Made by a program: the position numbers and the translations under genes. Positions 45,844 to 58,400 of a stretch of 64,000 bases of DNA are shown here, in pieces. The DNA lies in the NCBI GenBank assembly GCA_022702545.1, contig JAHRBC010000001.1, positions 7,316,001 to 7,380,000 on the forward strand, in the 5' to 3' direction. The DNA is from Phycomyces nitens. Its lineage: Eukaryota > Mucoromycota > Mucoromycetes > Mucorales > Phycomycetaceae. The notes below the pieces were generated by a model. That model was not told the origin of the DNA, ran no database searches, and saw only the letters and a program-made list of their open reading frames with translations. Position 1 is the first letter of the stretch. Each line of letters starts with the position of its first letter.

Positions 45844-47687
45844 TCAAGTAGCCCTAAGCATTGTCACTATAGAAAGTTGTCAACAAACACATATATGTAT
45901 ATATATAATATATATATATCTATGCTAATCACACATACCAGAATTAAAATACTCGAATGGATCCGATTGGGTATCTGTGACTGCTCCTTGGTCTTCATTT
46001 CCTGATTGACTCCTGTTGTCTTCAAGATCAAGACTCACGCTCTCCTTCAAGGCTTTAAAATGAACTGCATCCACAGCATTTGATTTTGATGGCACAATTG
46101 GTGGTCTCATATGTCGCAAAAGTGCAAAGTTTACTGGCTTGAAAAAGGCATGGGATTTGACTTCGCTCGCGCCTGCACGAGCCCCGAGTCTCTTTTTGTC
46201 GTTCTTGTTCAATAGTTTACGAATGCACGCTTTGCATTGGCTAGAAGTTCCAGGGCTAGTTCGATAAGGATTAGATGTTAGGTCTGGAAATTCAACGTTG
46301 CGCTTGAGAATCAATTCAAAGGTGTCGTTACGAGTGGCACCCTTAAAAGGAGTAAAGCTAAACTGTAAGTTGTACAACAATTCCAATTAGTCCAGCCATT
46401 TAGGAAAGCGATCTTTGCCTACCAGCATTTCATATAAAAGGATCCCCAGTGTCCACCAGTCAACCGTACTAGAATGTCCATTCCCTCTAATCACCTCGGG
46501 GGCCAGGTATTCTATCCATTGGTTAGTCTCTATTGAGGTTTTGTTTGTCTATCTAGCCCTACCTTCTGTGCCAACAAATGAATTTGTGCGCAAATTTGTA
46601 CAAGACCGAGTGTCCAACATTGGCTGTTGCTGTTTAAATAAGTGTATAAAAAATCGCTATCAGGATCTTGCTTCTTTTGGTCAAGTACAATGTGCTTTTT
46701 AGACTTACAAAGAAGGGGGAGCTAGGTCTGACCATCGTTGGTGGGCCTGCTGCTGGTGCTTGTATCGATAGATCAAAGTCTGAGAGCATCAAATGGCCAG
46801 ACTCATGGAGAAGAATGTCTATAGGCCATTAGTACCCTGTCTGCTCAATTGAATTGAACTCACTTTCTGGTTTGAGATCACGAAAGACGATTCCCATCAG
46901 ATGAAGGTACTCTAACGCAGCCACAACTTCTGCTGCGTAGAACCTTGCTTCATGCTCTTCAAGAACACGGCCTGGTCTTTGTTGAAGCGCTATTCATAGT
47001 GTTAATGGCTTACAGACAATGCGCCCAGGATGTACCTCTAAAGAATTCTCCTCCTACACAAAACTCGAGGCATAGATAGAGATGGTCATTGCATTGGAAC
47101 GAATGGTAGAGTGAGACAATGAATGGGTGGTTAGCAGTAGAGAGAATGGCCTGCTCTGCCATTGCTCGCTTGATCTTGTTACGGTTGATCATTTCCTTTT
47201 TAGACAAGACTGTACATTCCAAGCGATGGCTGTCAATCTTTGAAATTCTCGACACCTTGACAAACTTACCCTTTAGAGCATAGAGTTTATCGGTTTCTTT
47301 TTGCTTGACGAGGTATACACGGCCAACGTTACCTCTCCCTAATAATCTGAGCTTGATAAAACTATCAGGTCCCACTTTAGCATCCTGTTTTTGAACTGAA
47401 TATGAAGATCGAGCAGGTTCTGCGCTTATAGATGGACTCGGGTGAGAGTTTATTGATTTTTTCATAGAAATAGTTGGTTGATCTGGCGTATGGGTAGTAA
47501 AATAAGCATGGGTGTCTGGTTCGGACATCACTCTTCGAAGTCCAAGCGATGCCGAAGGAGGAACACTGAGTAGATCTGATGATGAGTGATCTCGGGTGGG
47601 ATGACTCAAGCCGAGTCTTGTAGAGAAGGCCTGCTTGGGCTGATAAGAGGGCGCAGGTGATGAAGGAGAGGAGATGGTCAAACTCAT
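45844..47687 (-). CDS. AGC protein kinase, Fpk1/Nrc-2 (flippase kinase) type
   Basis: Eight exons, minus strand: 47270-47687, 47036-47209, 46864-46989, 46709-46818, 46563-46629, 46423-46511, 45939-46362, 45844-45866; 476 aa, frame closes. The kinase domain starts at about 115 ([13 protein letters not shown]), with Lys in YALKVLSKKEM, catalytic FRDLKPEN, and DFD instead of DFG (LSDFDLS), as usual in the Nrc-2/Kin82/phototropin branch. An insert (about 255-285) precedes [18 protein letters not shown], the activation loop. The last exon (23 nt) restores an AGC hydrophobic-type end [12 protein letters not shown]. Fpk1-type kinases phosphorylate P4-ATPase flippases at the plasma membrane. The N-terminal extension is short compared with yeast Fpk1. 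Confidence 0.92.
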
Positions 47688-47793
47688 TAGGGAAAAGGGA
47701 AAAGAAGAGTTTCGATCAATATAAAAAAAAACTAATCTGTCTGCTTTATCAAAATCATTTGTCGGGGTCACACAGCAAAAGATCCCCGCTAGT

Positions 47794-48318
47794 CTATTCG
47801 TCCTCTTCAAAGGACAAGGCAATGATCGCCTTCTTTTGCTTCTTTTTGTTCTTTTGGGTTTTTTTCTTTTCATCTTCAGGTTCCTCTTCCGACGCCTTTC
47901 GCTTGACCTGATCCTTATCCTTATCCTTATCCTTATTATCATTGGGCTTGGTCTTGGTCTTCTTTTTACGCGCACAGAACATCACTCTCCCATTCTCATC
48001 CACAGCGGCAGGCTCTTTCTCTTTTTTTTCTTCATCCGAGGCATCCTTATGAACCTCTGTTTGTTGTTAGGGACGATCAGTTGAGTCCAAAGATTGATTC
48101 TGTAGAGTACCTTTTCCACTATCATCAAATGTCACAACCTGAGCCCCATCCAACTCATCGTAATCTGCATCGTCTTCCCCATCTTCATAATCCAAAAACT
48201 TCTTCATTGCCTGCTCTTTCTCGTCCTGCCTTCCCTTCATTCTCGCTAGAAATGGGGGCTCTTTGTGTACATAGGTTAGTCCCTTGGACACTTGATGAGG
48301 AGTTGGATCTTTAGGCAT
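47794..48318 (-). CDS. DUF4604 / KIAA1143-like nuclear protein
   Basis: Two exons, 48111-48318 and 47794-48056; 156 aa. The start [20 protein letters not shown] then PPFLARMKG is the conserved core of DUF4604 (human KIAA1143). The rest is acidic then highly lysine-rich ([39 protein letters not shown]), which suggests a disordered nuclear or nucleolar protein. Family function is not established. It lies just upstream of the kinase on the same strand with about 105 bp between stop and next ATG. Confidence 0.85.
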
Positions 48319-49060
48319 CTTGTTGATCCTTGAGTACAAAGTCTTGTCAATGAAAAAGTCTTTATTTTTTATTTATTCGGCATGAAAATGTGTGACGTAA
48401 TGATGTATCTGACAGTAGTAAGATGGAGTATTGTTGGTGGCCAAGGAAACAATAATATGTTTATTCACCATGGCGACGTAAGATTATAGATTATAGATAC
48501 CGTATAGAAACAAGTCACGGCACTTTTTGGAAACGTTCAATGTGTAAAGCTTTGCAAATCAATACATGCTGAAAAGAGACGCATTAAAAACGGTATCCAT
48601 AAAATGCTTCCATCATTGTGTTCAGATGAAATATAGTGATATATTCAATTAAACGATTATTTATGAGTAGTCTATATACTAGACGTGGTTCGAGTGAACT
48701 ATTGGCCATTAATAAAGAGGTTAAACTATCAAGGCAATTGTTTTTTTTGTATTGTTTATTGGATTTAAATAACCGTGTGCCAAAGGCAATTGTTGATTGC
48801 GCGCAAAAGTATAGATGACTGGTGCAATTTGTTCCTTGAATCCAACAATTTCCCATGAAACCAACTAGTTTATACGCCTTGCTGCAAATATCATTGGTTA
48901 ATGTGAGCCGGATTGAAAGTTTAAAGCAAAGTTTAGTACTGTGGGATCACGACTTTGCAAATTCCCCCACAGTGCAACAGTAAAGAAGCGTGGGAAAACA
49001 TCTCAGAGGGCGATATAAAGGAATTTGATACAGTACTCTCCTTTATCCTTGTCTCTTACC
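48319..49060. other. Divergent intergenic region
   Basis: No gene. Short palindromic AT stretches (about 48480-48500) and a few short frames under 90 codons without domains. The right end is the HIBADH promoter. Confidence 0.45.
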
Positions 49061-50470
49061 ATGTCTCTTTCTGTACTCTTCAAGACTCTCTCCACCAGAT
49101 CTTTCCAACGGTGTGTCCCTCGTGCGGTTGGGAACCAGTGCAACTCTCAGTGCTCTCACCAGTGCAGATCTGGCTGCTGTACTCACAAATGCACGCCCTC
49201 TTGCACCAGTCATCGTCTGTTTTCTACTGCACCAGGTAAGATGCTGTTTATGAGCCATGTGAGTAGTTACAATCTTCTAACACCATCTTTAGATGTATGT
49301 CATGAATAGTCCATAAGAATAGCCCATTGGCTTAAAAGGTCTGATTTCTCTCTATGTGTAGGCCAATCGAAGCAAGACAGTTGGGTTTATTGGTCTTGGT
49401 CAAATGGTAAGCAATCTTTAGTGGACCCTTGAATCTGTCTCCTTATCTTGGGCATTTATTTTGTTCTCTGTAGGGCTATGGTATGGCCAACAACCTTGCT
49501 ACAAAATCCACCGATCCATTGTTGGTCTATGATGTGAACCAAGATGCCGTCCAGAGATTTATAGAGACTCACCCCAATGCCAGAGCAGCCAGTAGTCCAG
49601 GAGATGTTGCAGAACAGGCTGGAACTGTCATCACTATGCTTCCAGAGTCCAGTCATGTTGAGAGTGTGTACAAGGCAATGATGGATGCCGTTGACCAGGA
49701 CAGCATTCTGGTTGACTCTAGCACAATAGACGCAGAAGTTTCTCGCCGTGTTGCTGCAAACATTATGAGCAAGAATGCTACTGCCTTTGATGCGCCCGTT
49801 AGTGGGGGTGAGTTTTTTTTTTGTTTTGCTAAAGATGACAAAGCACTTGTGCTAACTGGCAATAGGTACCCTGGGAGCCAATGCAGGCACCCTGACCTTC
49901 ATGGTCGGCGCCCCATCCCTTGAGAGTTTTGAGAAAGTAAAGCCGGTTCTTTGCCACATGGGTCACAACGTTGTTTACTGTGGTTGTAATGGATCAGGAC
50001 AGGTAGCCAAGCTATGCAACAATATGCTCTTGGGTATTTCGATGATTGGTGTATCGGAAGCCATGCTCCTTGGCACACGTCTTGGAATGGATGCCCATCT
50101 CTTGGCTTCCATATTGAATACGTCTACTGGACGCTGCTGGAGTTCGGATACGTACAACCCTCACCCAGGAATCATTCCCACTGCACCATCTGGCAAGGAT
50201 TACAAGGGTGGATTCAGCAACAAGTTAATGGCCAAGGACCTTCGGATTGCCATGAAGGCTGCCCAGGATTCATCTTCCAATCCCGTCCTTGGCGCCATGG
50301 CAGCACAGATCTACAACAAACTGTCAGTCACAAAAGATTTTGACTCGCTGGATTTCTCGAGTGTGTACAAGGTAACAATAAGCACTAGGATTTTTTATTA
50401 TGCAAGTTCTAACCAATCTAAATGGATTTAGTGGATGCAACCCCAAGACACAGAGGCTGCAAAATCATAG
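49061..50470 (+). CDS. HIBADH: 3-hydroxyisobutyrate dehydrogenase, mitochondrial
   Basis: Six exons: 49061-49235, 49293-49294 (two bases, AT), 49362-49406, 49474-49807, 49866-50371, 50432-50470; 366 aa, frame closes only with the two-base exon. After a presequence ending HRLFSTAP, the NAD site is KTVGFIGLGQMGYGMANNL. The substrate motif FDAPVSGGTLGANAGTLTFM and the catalytic Lys region GSGQVAKLCNNMLLGISMIG are intact; GGFSNKLMAKDLRIAMKAA matches the C-terminal helix of the family. It oxidises 3-hydroxyisobutyrate to methylmalonate semialdehyde in valine breakdown. The presequence contains an odd run of eight cysteines (49106-49205). Confidence 0.94.
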
Positions 50471-50773
50471 TGCAATATTATATATATATCTTTCTTTTTT
50501 TTACTTTTTGGGTGTACACTCTAAATCAATTTTATATGGCTTATATACAAAGCAGCACCAGTAAAACATACTTTACAATTATTAAAAAAAAAGGCAAAAA
50601 TGGAGAAGGAAAGACGAGTAAGGTGAGGGAATGTTGGACAGTATAGGAAATTATGGGGCATCAGACGTTGGAGGTACAAAGAGGTTCTGGCCAAAGCTTG
50701 TATCAAGATGGCCAGGCCATGGATAAAGCTAACCAAGCCGATTGAACTCTTGTCCCCCCTCCAACATACCCTC

Positions 50774-51824
50774 TTACTGATTTGACGCACGCGCATTAAA
50801 CATCCATTTGAAATATTCATACACACTCCAGCTGATGGCTGCACTTGGCATATGTGTCAGTACTCGTGGTCTAAATCCTCTGAAAAATCCTCTTGGTCCA
50901 AACCGTTGTTTGATTATCAATGCTGCTTCCACAAGGCCCTTTGTGTTGCGGATATGAGGGTCGTGATGGCTTCCACGGGTCTGGAGAAGAGTCTTTATGA
51001 CGTCTAGGGGTGTAGTTATTGAAGAAGCAAAGGCACCTGCCAAACCGCCTGCGATGACATGTGTTTTTGGATCGTATTCACCACTTGGGTTCAAGGCCTT
51101 GCGGAAATATTCATACGTTGCAAATTGAATGGACTGGAAAGGAATTGACATGGCCAAGGTGGTTGGGAGTGAGACGTAGAATGCAATGGCACCTTCTTTA
51201 GCGTACACTTGGCGAGCACATTCTCGGACGGTTCGATAGACAGAGTCCTTGAGTTGCATTCTCTGCTTAATTACTAGAGCGAGGCGCGTTGATTAATAGG
51301 GATGCAAACCAGACCAAGAACAAAAAATACACCTTGTTCTAATTAGTATATACCATCGAATGGATTCATGAGAGCGTCGTGAGCAATTGTGGCACACGCA
51401 CCAGCAGCAGCAGTGGCCAGAGGCTGGTGGCCATCTTTGTTTGCCCCGAGCAAATCCTTGCAAAACTCATAGGTAGCAAAATGTAAGGCGTGGGCAGGAC
51501 CAGCACCCATCACAACCGAGGTGACGCCTCGCCACAGATTGTTGTAGGTCGATCTGATTGTGCTGGCTGGGACCTGGAGTGGATTTGGGGTGGGAGAGTG
51601 TGTACCGACGAGAGCGACTGGTCTGGCGGTTTGAATGACCTGCATTCGGGTCTAACAGGGCATATCATCAGAATATCTGTCTCGCGTTCATCTGCCGAGA
51701 CTACCTTGATGCTGTCGACAGGATACATGGCACAGTGCTCGGCTATACCAGCAAGAGCACCGGCAAGAGCATTATGTGACATGGTTGTGTTACTTCCTAG
51801 TGATTCGTAGTCGTACTCGTCCAT
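50774..51824 (-). CDS. MRS3: Mitoferrin, mitochondrial iron carrier
   Basis: Three exons, minus strand: 51705-51824, 51354-51651, 50774-51273; 305 aa. Mitochondrial carrier fold with three signatures: PVDSIKTRMQ (about 36), PFDVIKQRMQ (about 137) and PLDVIKTLLQTRG (about 230). The loop GAGPAHALHFATYEF and the third-repeat GFRPRVLTHMPSAAISWSVY are typical of Mrs3/Mrs4/mitoferrin, which carries Fe(II) across the inner membrane for heme and Fe-S synthesis. The N-terminus is short. Start chosen at the ATG with MDEYDYES, 17 codons before the first helix. Confidence 0.94.
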
Positions 51825-53332
51825 AGTGAGCAAACAAAAGAGAGAAAGAAGAATTAAAACATGAAGAATGGGATTTTAAAATAAAATAAAACAAAATTAT
51901 AGGAACAGCGCTCGAATCATGAGAACCCAATAAACGGGGTCCCTGCCAGCCATGTTCTCGCCAATAAGCATTTTTTCAGTTGCTTTTTGTTTTTCAAGCC
52001 AGCCCAAAAAATAATAATAATCAATGGGTGGCTTACTGTGCCTGGAAATCGGACATCAAACAAGGAATCGAATATTAAAAGCTCTATAAACAAAAAATAA
52101 AATACAAAAAAACAGTTTAATCCTCTCTTTGTCTCTTGGACCTTCAGGACAGCCATGCCAATGCAGTGCTAATACAGTGCCAATGCTGTGCCAATTAGTA
52201 GAAGCGTTTCTTTGCAGGCACAAATGTTAATTTTCTGTAAACAGCTTTTGAAACCAATTGGATACGGATCTGGTCTTTTAAAGAAATATTACATTAAAGA
52301 ATACATGTTTGGCCCAAGAATCTAGTACATTTCATAGACAATGGCCTAGATAATATAATTGATAACAATAATGATATATTCATCTTTACTGTTTCTGGGC
52401 TGGCTTACACATCACTCCGAATGTTACACTTGTACACCGCGTATTGTTCTCAATCTGATAATCTAGTTTTCATTATAATTCTAGTGAAACATAAAATACA
52501 GCGAGTTTGATTGTTTGTGATAAAGAGATACTTTGCCAATACTGCTACAAATAACCAACTGCTCGGTCTATACTCTAGACATCTCTATACTAATCATTAG
52601 ACGCGTATAATTTAGAGGACCCAAAAACTATCAAGGCATGCTTATATTACGATTAATATTTTATTCAAAATATGAGATTTGCACAAGTCATTTCTTTTGT
52701 ACAAATATATAAAAGAAAACAAATTCAGCCTTGATAAAACCAGCGCGGGTTGTTTTGTGGTTTATTTCCTTTTACTGCATCTGCTTGGTTTTCAGTTCAC
52801 CTCTGCCTACAATACCGACTATGGCATGTACATTATATATTACATACATACTTTTTACGTCCTAAAAATACAATTACGCTTTGAGTGGGTAATCGAAACA
52901 TTAACCCATTCTATTGAAATAAAACCGTGTTACATGTATCTTTGAATTCTTCTGTACACGCTTTCTATAGCCAAATAAAACACCAGCCAAATATTTGGTG
53001 GGGTTACGTCTGTTTTGGCTCAATACTTTATCATAAACACCTTTAAATATACAAGAATGACATTGACCAATTGATCGGCTCAGTTCCTATGATTAGTAAT
53101 TTAATTCAAACTGTCTCGTTATGTCTACCTATCATTTTCCTGTGCTAGCTACACACCATGTTATAGACATTTGGTTTCGATTGCCACAATATATATAATA
53201 GAGTTATTATGTAAATGACCCAGACTAAAATCTATACACGTCCATGTTGGGTCATACAACAGCGACTTGTTTTCATTTATAAAAAAAAATACAAATCTGT
53301 TCAGAATAAATACAAGACAATCGTGGTCCAAA
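51825..53332. other. Intergenic region
   Basis: About 1.5 kb without a supportable gene. It has a short tandem repeat at 52157-52196 and an 80-codon minus frame at 51917-52156 (starts MAVLKVQETKRGLNC) that runs into hydrophobic, T-rich sequence and is probably not coding. The rest is AT-rich. Confidence 0.45.
52157..52196. repeat. 11-bp tandem repeat
   Basis: Three and a half copies of GCCAATGCAGT with substitutions (GCTAATACAGT, GCCAATGCTGT, GCCAATT). Confidence 0.8.
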
Positions 53333-54775
53333 TCATTGTGATAATCTACGTTGATTTTTTTGAGAATTCAAGGGCAACATCTTGCTGTCTTCATCCGGCA
53401 AGGTTGTCTGGCTCCATCCCAGGGTACTCTCACTTCCAATAGGCCGCCTCGAACTTGTTCGTGGACTACAGAATAGCATTTCTGATATCGTGTCTTCTGG
53501 AGGTGATTGTACACTAAAAGGACTAGGAGGGCATATCTCGCGCCCCAGTATAGTGGTGATGATTGATTTTTCGGTGAATGCACTGTGTTTATGGATCGTA
53601 GAAGGGCGGCTTATGATGCTATAACTCACAGAGTTGTCAAAAGGTACGTGTAGGGAAAGAGTGTCTCTATCAGAGTCCATAAAATCGTGTCTGATATGGC
53701 TGTGGATGCTCTGGTTCTCTTCATCGTTTCCCTTGTTATCATGATCTGGATTTTCTTTTACGTATTTCAACTGTTTGATTATAAGGTAAGATGACAGGTA
53801 CCCTATCAAAAGAAAAAAAAATAGTCAAAATGAATAATAACTTTTCTTTTCTTCTTCTTTTTTGATTATATATGCTATATAGATATACTTTACAATCAAT
53901 TGTGTAGATTATAGGTGAACTGCCTCCCATGACCCTTAGAGACAATAGGATGCCTGTGATTATGTTTGTCCCGCAAGCAGCAAAACTACAGGCATGCATA
54001 ATTAAGTATCAATTAAAGATAGGAAGCATATTCAACAATACCAGTAAAGAAGGCCCTCTGTAATTAATGTCTTTTGAACACTTGTTCCGAATAGCTTGTA
54101 TTGACGATAGATGACCAGAATAAACCAGTAAGACAGCATGGTGTTTGAGATACTATCTACTACTGTCTTTATGATGACCCCATATAATGCTAGTTTAAGA
54201 GTTACTAACATATTTATCGCACAATGACACTTACGATAATTTGTGGTGCATACGCCATTGTCATAGTAAGACTCTGACCGGCCGAGGGTAAAGTTGATTA
54301 TGATAACAATAAGAATGCCCAATAATGGAAGTGTTCCAAAGAATAATACGATTTTTGATCGCTGGTTTCCTATGTATGCCTTGCATAGAAGCACATATTG
54401 GAGGCAAATGTCACCCACATTCACGCCAACGACGGAAAACAGCAGTCTCTAGAATAGAAATAAGTTGGTTGGTCATTGTGGGGTAGAATATCTTACGAAT
54501 GTGCAGTTTATTTCGACAAAAGATGTCATTAGAGTAACAAAAGTAACCACAATACCCAGAAAGGCCTGGGCAAATACAATTGCGTGTATTGGTTTACGTG
54601 TCTTGTGGAATATCCAGCCCACTTGGATGGTTTGCCAGACAAAACATGACATTCCAATGCTGACGAATACGATTGAAAAAGACACTTCGAATGGTATGAA
54701 TATTCGTCCGTCTTCTTGGATTCTGTCAGAGTCAAAGGGCATTCGGTCTATAGTGGCTGTTGGCTGAGCTTCCAT
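53333..54775 (-). CDS. Seven-transmembrane receptor-like protein
   Basis: Five exons, minus strand: 54497-54775, 54235-54448, 54042-54189, 53894-53985, 53333-53802; 400 aa, frame closes. Seven hydrophobic segments can be counted: FEVSFSIVFVSIGMSCFVW, IVFAQAFLGIVVTFVTLM, LLFSVVGVNVGDICLQYVLL, IVLFFGTLPLLGILIVIIIN, LYGVIIKTVVDSISNTMLSY with WFILVIY, CFAACGTNIITGILLSL and SSPIIYTIDWYLSSYLII. A roughly 140-residue hydrophilic, Ser-rich C-terminal tail follows, a layout typical of G-protein-coupled or light/nutrient sensing receptors. No retinal Lys motif or named GPCR signature recognised, so the ligand and coupling are unknown. Confidence 0.75.
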
Positions 54776-56663
54776 CTGTATTTTTGCCAGCAAGATTACT
54801 CTGATGGCTCAGGGTATTGGTACAAGAGAAAGGAAGAATGAGAAGAAGAATAGAGAGAATAGAACAATGATTTCAGGTGAGGTTGTGAGCATTTGTGGGT
54901 TGAATATTCATTATCTACTGCCCTGCTCTTTTGTGCGATACTCGATTCAGAAGGTGTGCTTGGTAATACGATCATGCTCTTTTTTTTCTTCATTGACATG
55001 GTTGTACATGGCTTGTTTTCTGTTGTAACAACTAATGGTGTTTGGTATGTGTATTGATCTGCAAATTTCTGTGAATATGGCCAATGTTGCGTACGATTGG
55101 TCCAATGTATCAATAGGAATAACCTAGTGTAATCATTCTTGCGCTCGTTAAAAGTCTATTGAGACAATGGGGTTTATCGATTGGACCAAGCATATAAGTA
55201 GATGTTTTTTAAAAAAAGGATCAAGACCTTTTCATTCTACCTTTGGGTCTCTTGTGCTTAGTATTTCTTTGATTCGTCATTCTCCCTATTTGTCTCCTTT
55301 CTGTTGCACTTGCCAATACCTCTACAAAATTCAAGCATTATTTGACTTTAATTACATGCTGTCACAACAATATACTATACAGCCCAAGTTACCAAAGATT
55401 GCTTGGTAAAATTGTACAAATCAATGAGTATTGAAGTAATTACCAGGATATATCATCATCATTTGCTGCTGTTGTTGTTGTAAAGCGAGATATGTTTGTT
55501 TCCAAATATCGTTGGCATCAAGACAATGTATCCTCACACACTATAGGCAACGATTCATTTATTAAGTGGTGGTTTTTGCTATATATAAAGGTATTGGCTG
55601 AGACGAGTGCCATCAAGTATCATTCTTGCCCTTGGTTGCGTTGAATATAGTGTTATTTGGGGGGGGGGCTCTGTTTGGGGTTTTTTTTTCTTTGGTTGAT
55701 ATCCTTTAGACAGTTTTATAAGTACCATTGTAGAATGAAATGAGAATAATAAAACATGAACATTTGGTATTTATACAAAAATATTGATGAAATAATCTAT
55801 CAATCAAATATAGATTGTAGTCCAAAATATAAGACAATAAAATTCGATATCTTAGATCCATATATAATCTTTTGCTATACCTTGGCTGCACAATTTAGAA
55901 ATTGTTTCAATTGCTCTAGTTTTATACTAAATTACACAAAGGTGGGATTTTTTGGCACTAATTGTCGCCCAATTACATGGTACGATGCTTTATAATACTC
56001 TAGAATAGAATCCTACGGTAATATATAAATATTAATGCATGTCAAAGGAAAGTAAAGGATGACGGCGACTTAATTATGGCTTGTTTGATCTTCCAATGGC
56101 AACCTGTTTAGCTGATACCATCTATAAGATGAAAAGGCAAGTCCGATATCTATTTTTTTTTATTATTATTATAATCATTCATTTGAGACGATCCTGCCAA
56201 AGTGTGGGAAAATACATCTGTGATGTCCAATTGACAGAATGGTGGTACTAATTTATTACCCCATATTAAGCCAGAATTATCTTAACTTTAACCATAATTC
56301 AACTACTTCTTTATGGTCCAGGGACTTCTTTAAGCCTTGAAATGATCTTCCAAAAGAACGGCTGCGAGCATTGTAGCTTAGCCCAAAAAAAGTAAAAACG
56401 GAAAAAATAGAATGGAAACGGACTTTATACTTTGTGGTTTGAATATTATTTCAACGTAGAAAAAAAAAGTTTTATACCTTTCTTCTTCTTCTCTACCTTG
56501 TTTCTTTATACCTCTTTTGGTTCTTAAAGAATTATAAGCATATCGTTTTATTTCTTTTCGTTGAAAAAGGAAGAAGTTACTGAATCCGGGTCTCTGGCCA
56601 CAACAGTAGAAAATTACGTTTTTGTCCCCTTCCCTCACTAAAACCATCCATCTCCACCACACC
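54776..56663. other. Intergenic region
   Basis: About 1.9 kb with no supported gene. Noted: a run of nine G followed by T runs at about 55660-55690, CT-rich tracts upstream of the permease, and an open 105-codon minus frame (54796-55113) that overlaps the 5' flank of the 7TM gene and has no domain. Confidence 0.45.
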
Positions 56664-58400
56664 ATGGAGTCCAAGAAAGTCCAAGATGATGGCCGATCTG
56701 GCATCACAACTATCGAAAACATTGAAACCATGTCAGACACGTCCTCTACCACTCCTGCCGGCCACACCCTTCAGCGCAATCTAAAGGCTCGCCACATTCA
56801 AATGATTGCTCTTGGCGGCACAATTGGTAAGTTTGCCATTTGACCCAAATAATCCCAATTCTCAAACGTCTTCTAGGTACTGGTCTGTTTATGGCCTCTG
56901 GTAAATCTATCTCCATGGGCGGTCCTGGTGGAGCATTGGTTGGTTATGCCATCGTAGGAATTCTCGTCTTTTGCGTAATGATGAGCCTTGGTGAAATGGC
57001 TGCCTATATTCCTGTTTCTGGCTCATTTGCTCACTTTGCCACCCGTTTTGCTGACCCCTCCCTTGGCTTCTGCGTCGGGTGGGTCTACTGGGCCAACTGG
57101 GCCATCGGTGTAGCTGTCGAATTGACTGGTGTCGCAATGATCATGCAATATTGGGTGAATAACATCCCCAGTGTTGTATGGAGTATCATTTGTCTGGTCA
57201 TTCTTCTGTCTATCAACGTATTCTCGGTCAAGGGCTACGGTGAAATTGAGTATGTGATACTTGAGGCTATTGAACCAGCATTTTTCTAATTGCATTTTTT
57301 CTAGATATTGGTTTTCTCTCATCAAGATCATTACAGTAATCATCTTTATTATTGTCGGTATCTGTGTTGACACTGGTGCAGTCGGTGGAAACCACATTGG
57401 AGTCACCAACTTCCATCTCGAAGGCGGTGCATTCCCATTTGGCTTCCTTGGCGTGTTTAATGTGTTCCTTACAGCAGCATTTGCATTCAACGGTGTCGAA
57501 ATTGTCGGCATCACTGCTGGTGAATCCATGAACCCCCACAAGACTGTCCCAGCCGCTGTCAAACAAGTATTCGTCCGTATTGTCTTATTTTACATCCTGT
57601 CTATCCTTATCATTGGTCTCGTTCTCCCATACACTGATCCCAACCTCCTCAAGGGTTCTAGCAGTGTATCCGTCAGTCCCTTTACACTCGTCTTTGAAAA
57701 GGCCGGTGCCTCATGGGCTGCTGATGTGATGAATGCCATTATCCTCGTCACTATGATTTCGGCCGGTAACTCTGGTGTCTACTCCTCCAGTCGCACTCTG
57801 CTCTCACTTGCTGAAGATGGCTATGCTCCCCGATTCTTTGTCCGTGTCAACCGGTTCGGCATTCCCTTTTGGTCTGTCCTGGCCACCTGTGCCGTCGGCT
57901 GCCTGGCGTTCCTGACAAGTCTCTTTAGCTCTGGAGTTGTCTTTAACTGGCTCACAACCCTGACCTCGGTTGCTGGCCTGATTACCTGGGTTACCATCTC
58001 AATCACACATATCCGATTCCGTCAAGGCTATATCAGCCAAGGTCGTCTACTGTCTGCCCTCCCCTATGTGGCACCATTCTATCCTTTTGGCGACATCTTT
58101 GTGATTGTTATCGGAACCATTGTGATCTGTGGACAAGGCTACAAATCATTCATTGCACCTATCAAGGCTGAAGATGTGGTTTCGTCTTATATTGGTCTAA
58201 TCTTTGCCCTGGCCCTCTATATTGGACACAAGGCATTCATCAGACCATCATTTGTAAAGAACGCAGACATGGACTTTGATACCGGAACCGTAAAGGAAAC
58301 TGTATTCGACATTCGTGAAGACGAGAAATATGCTAGCGATGGCCTTCCTATTCCTCTATGGAAGCGTGTGGGAAAGAAGGCGTTGGACATTATTGCTTGA
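56664..58400 (+). CDS. Amino-acid permease, yeast AAT (GAP1) family
   Basis: Three exons: 56664-56826, 56877-57249, 57305-58400; 543 aa, frame closes. The amino-acid/polyamine/organocation signature starts at the end of exon 1: LKARHIQMIALGGTIGTGLF then MASGKSISMGGPGG. Further conserved blocks are GEMAAYIPVSGSFAHFATRF, AFAFNGVEIVGITAGESMNP and MISAGNSGVYSSSRTLLSLA. Twelve membrane segments, cytosolic ends. These proton symporters take up amino acids at the plasma membrane; specificity (general, basic or other) cannot be read. The intron after GTIG splits the first membrane helix motif. Confidence 0.94.

Noticed and set aside
45925..45938. Kinase C-terminus ending GMCD
   Set aside because: A GTATGT donor there splices to an exon that restores the FNSVTML end typical of this kinase family.
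51917..52156. 80-codon minus frame MAVLKVQETK
   Set aside because: Second half is T-rich hydrophobic translation; no family and no conserved splice pattern.
54796..55113. 105-codon minus frame upstream of the 7TM gene
   Set aside because: No domain, no splice link to the 7TM frame, Lys/Ser low complexity; probably 5' flank.
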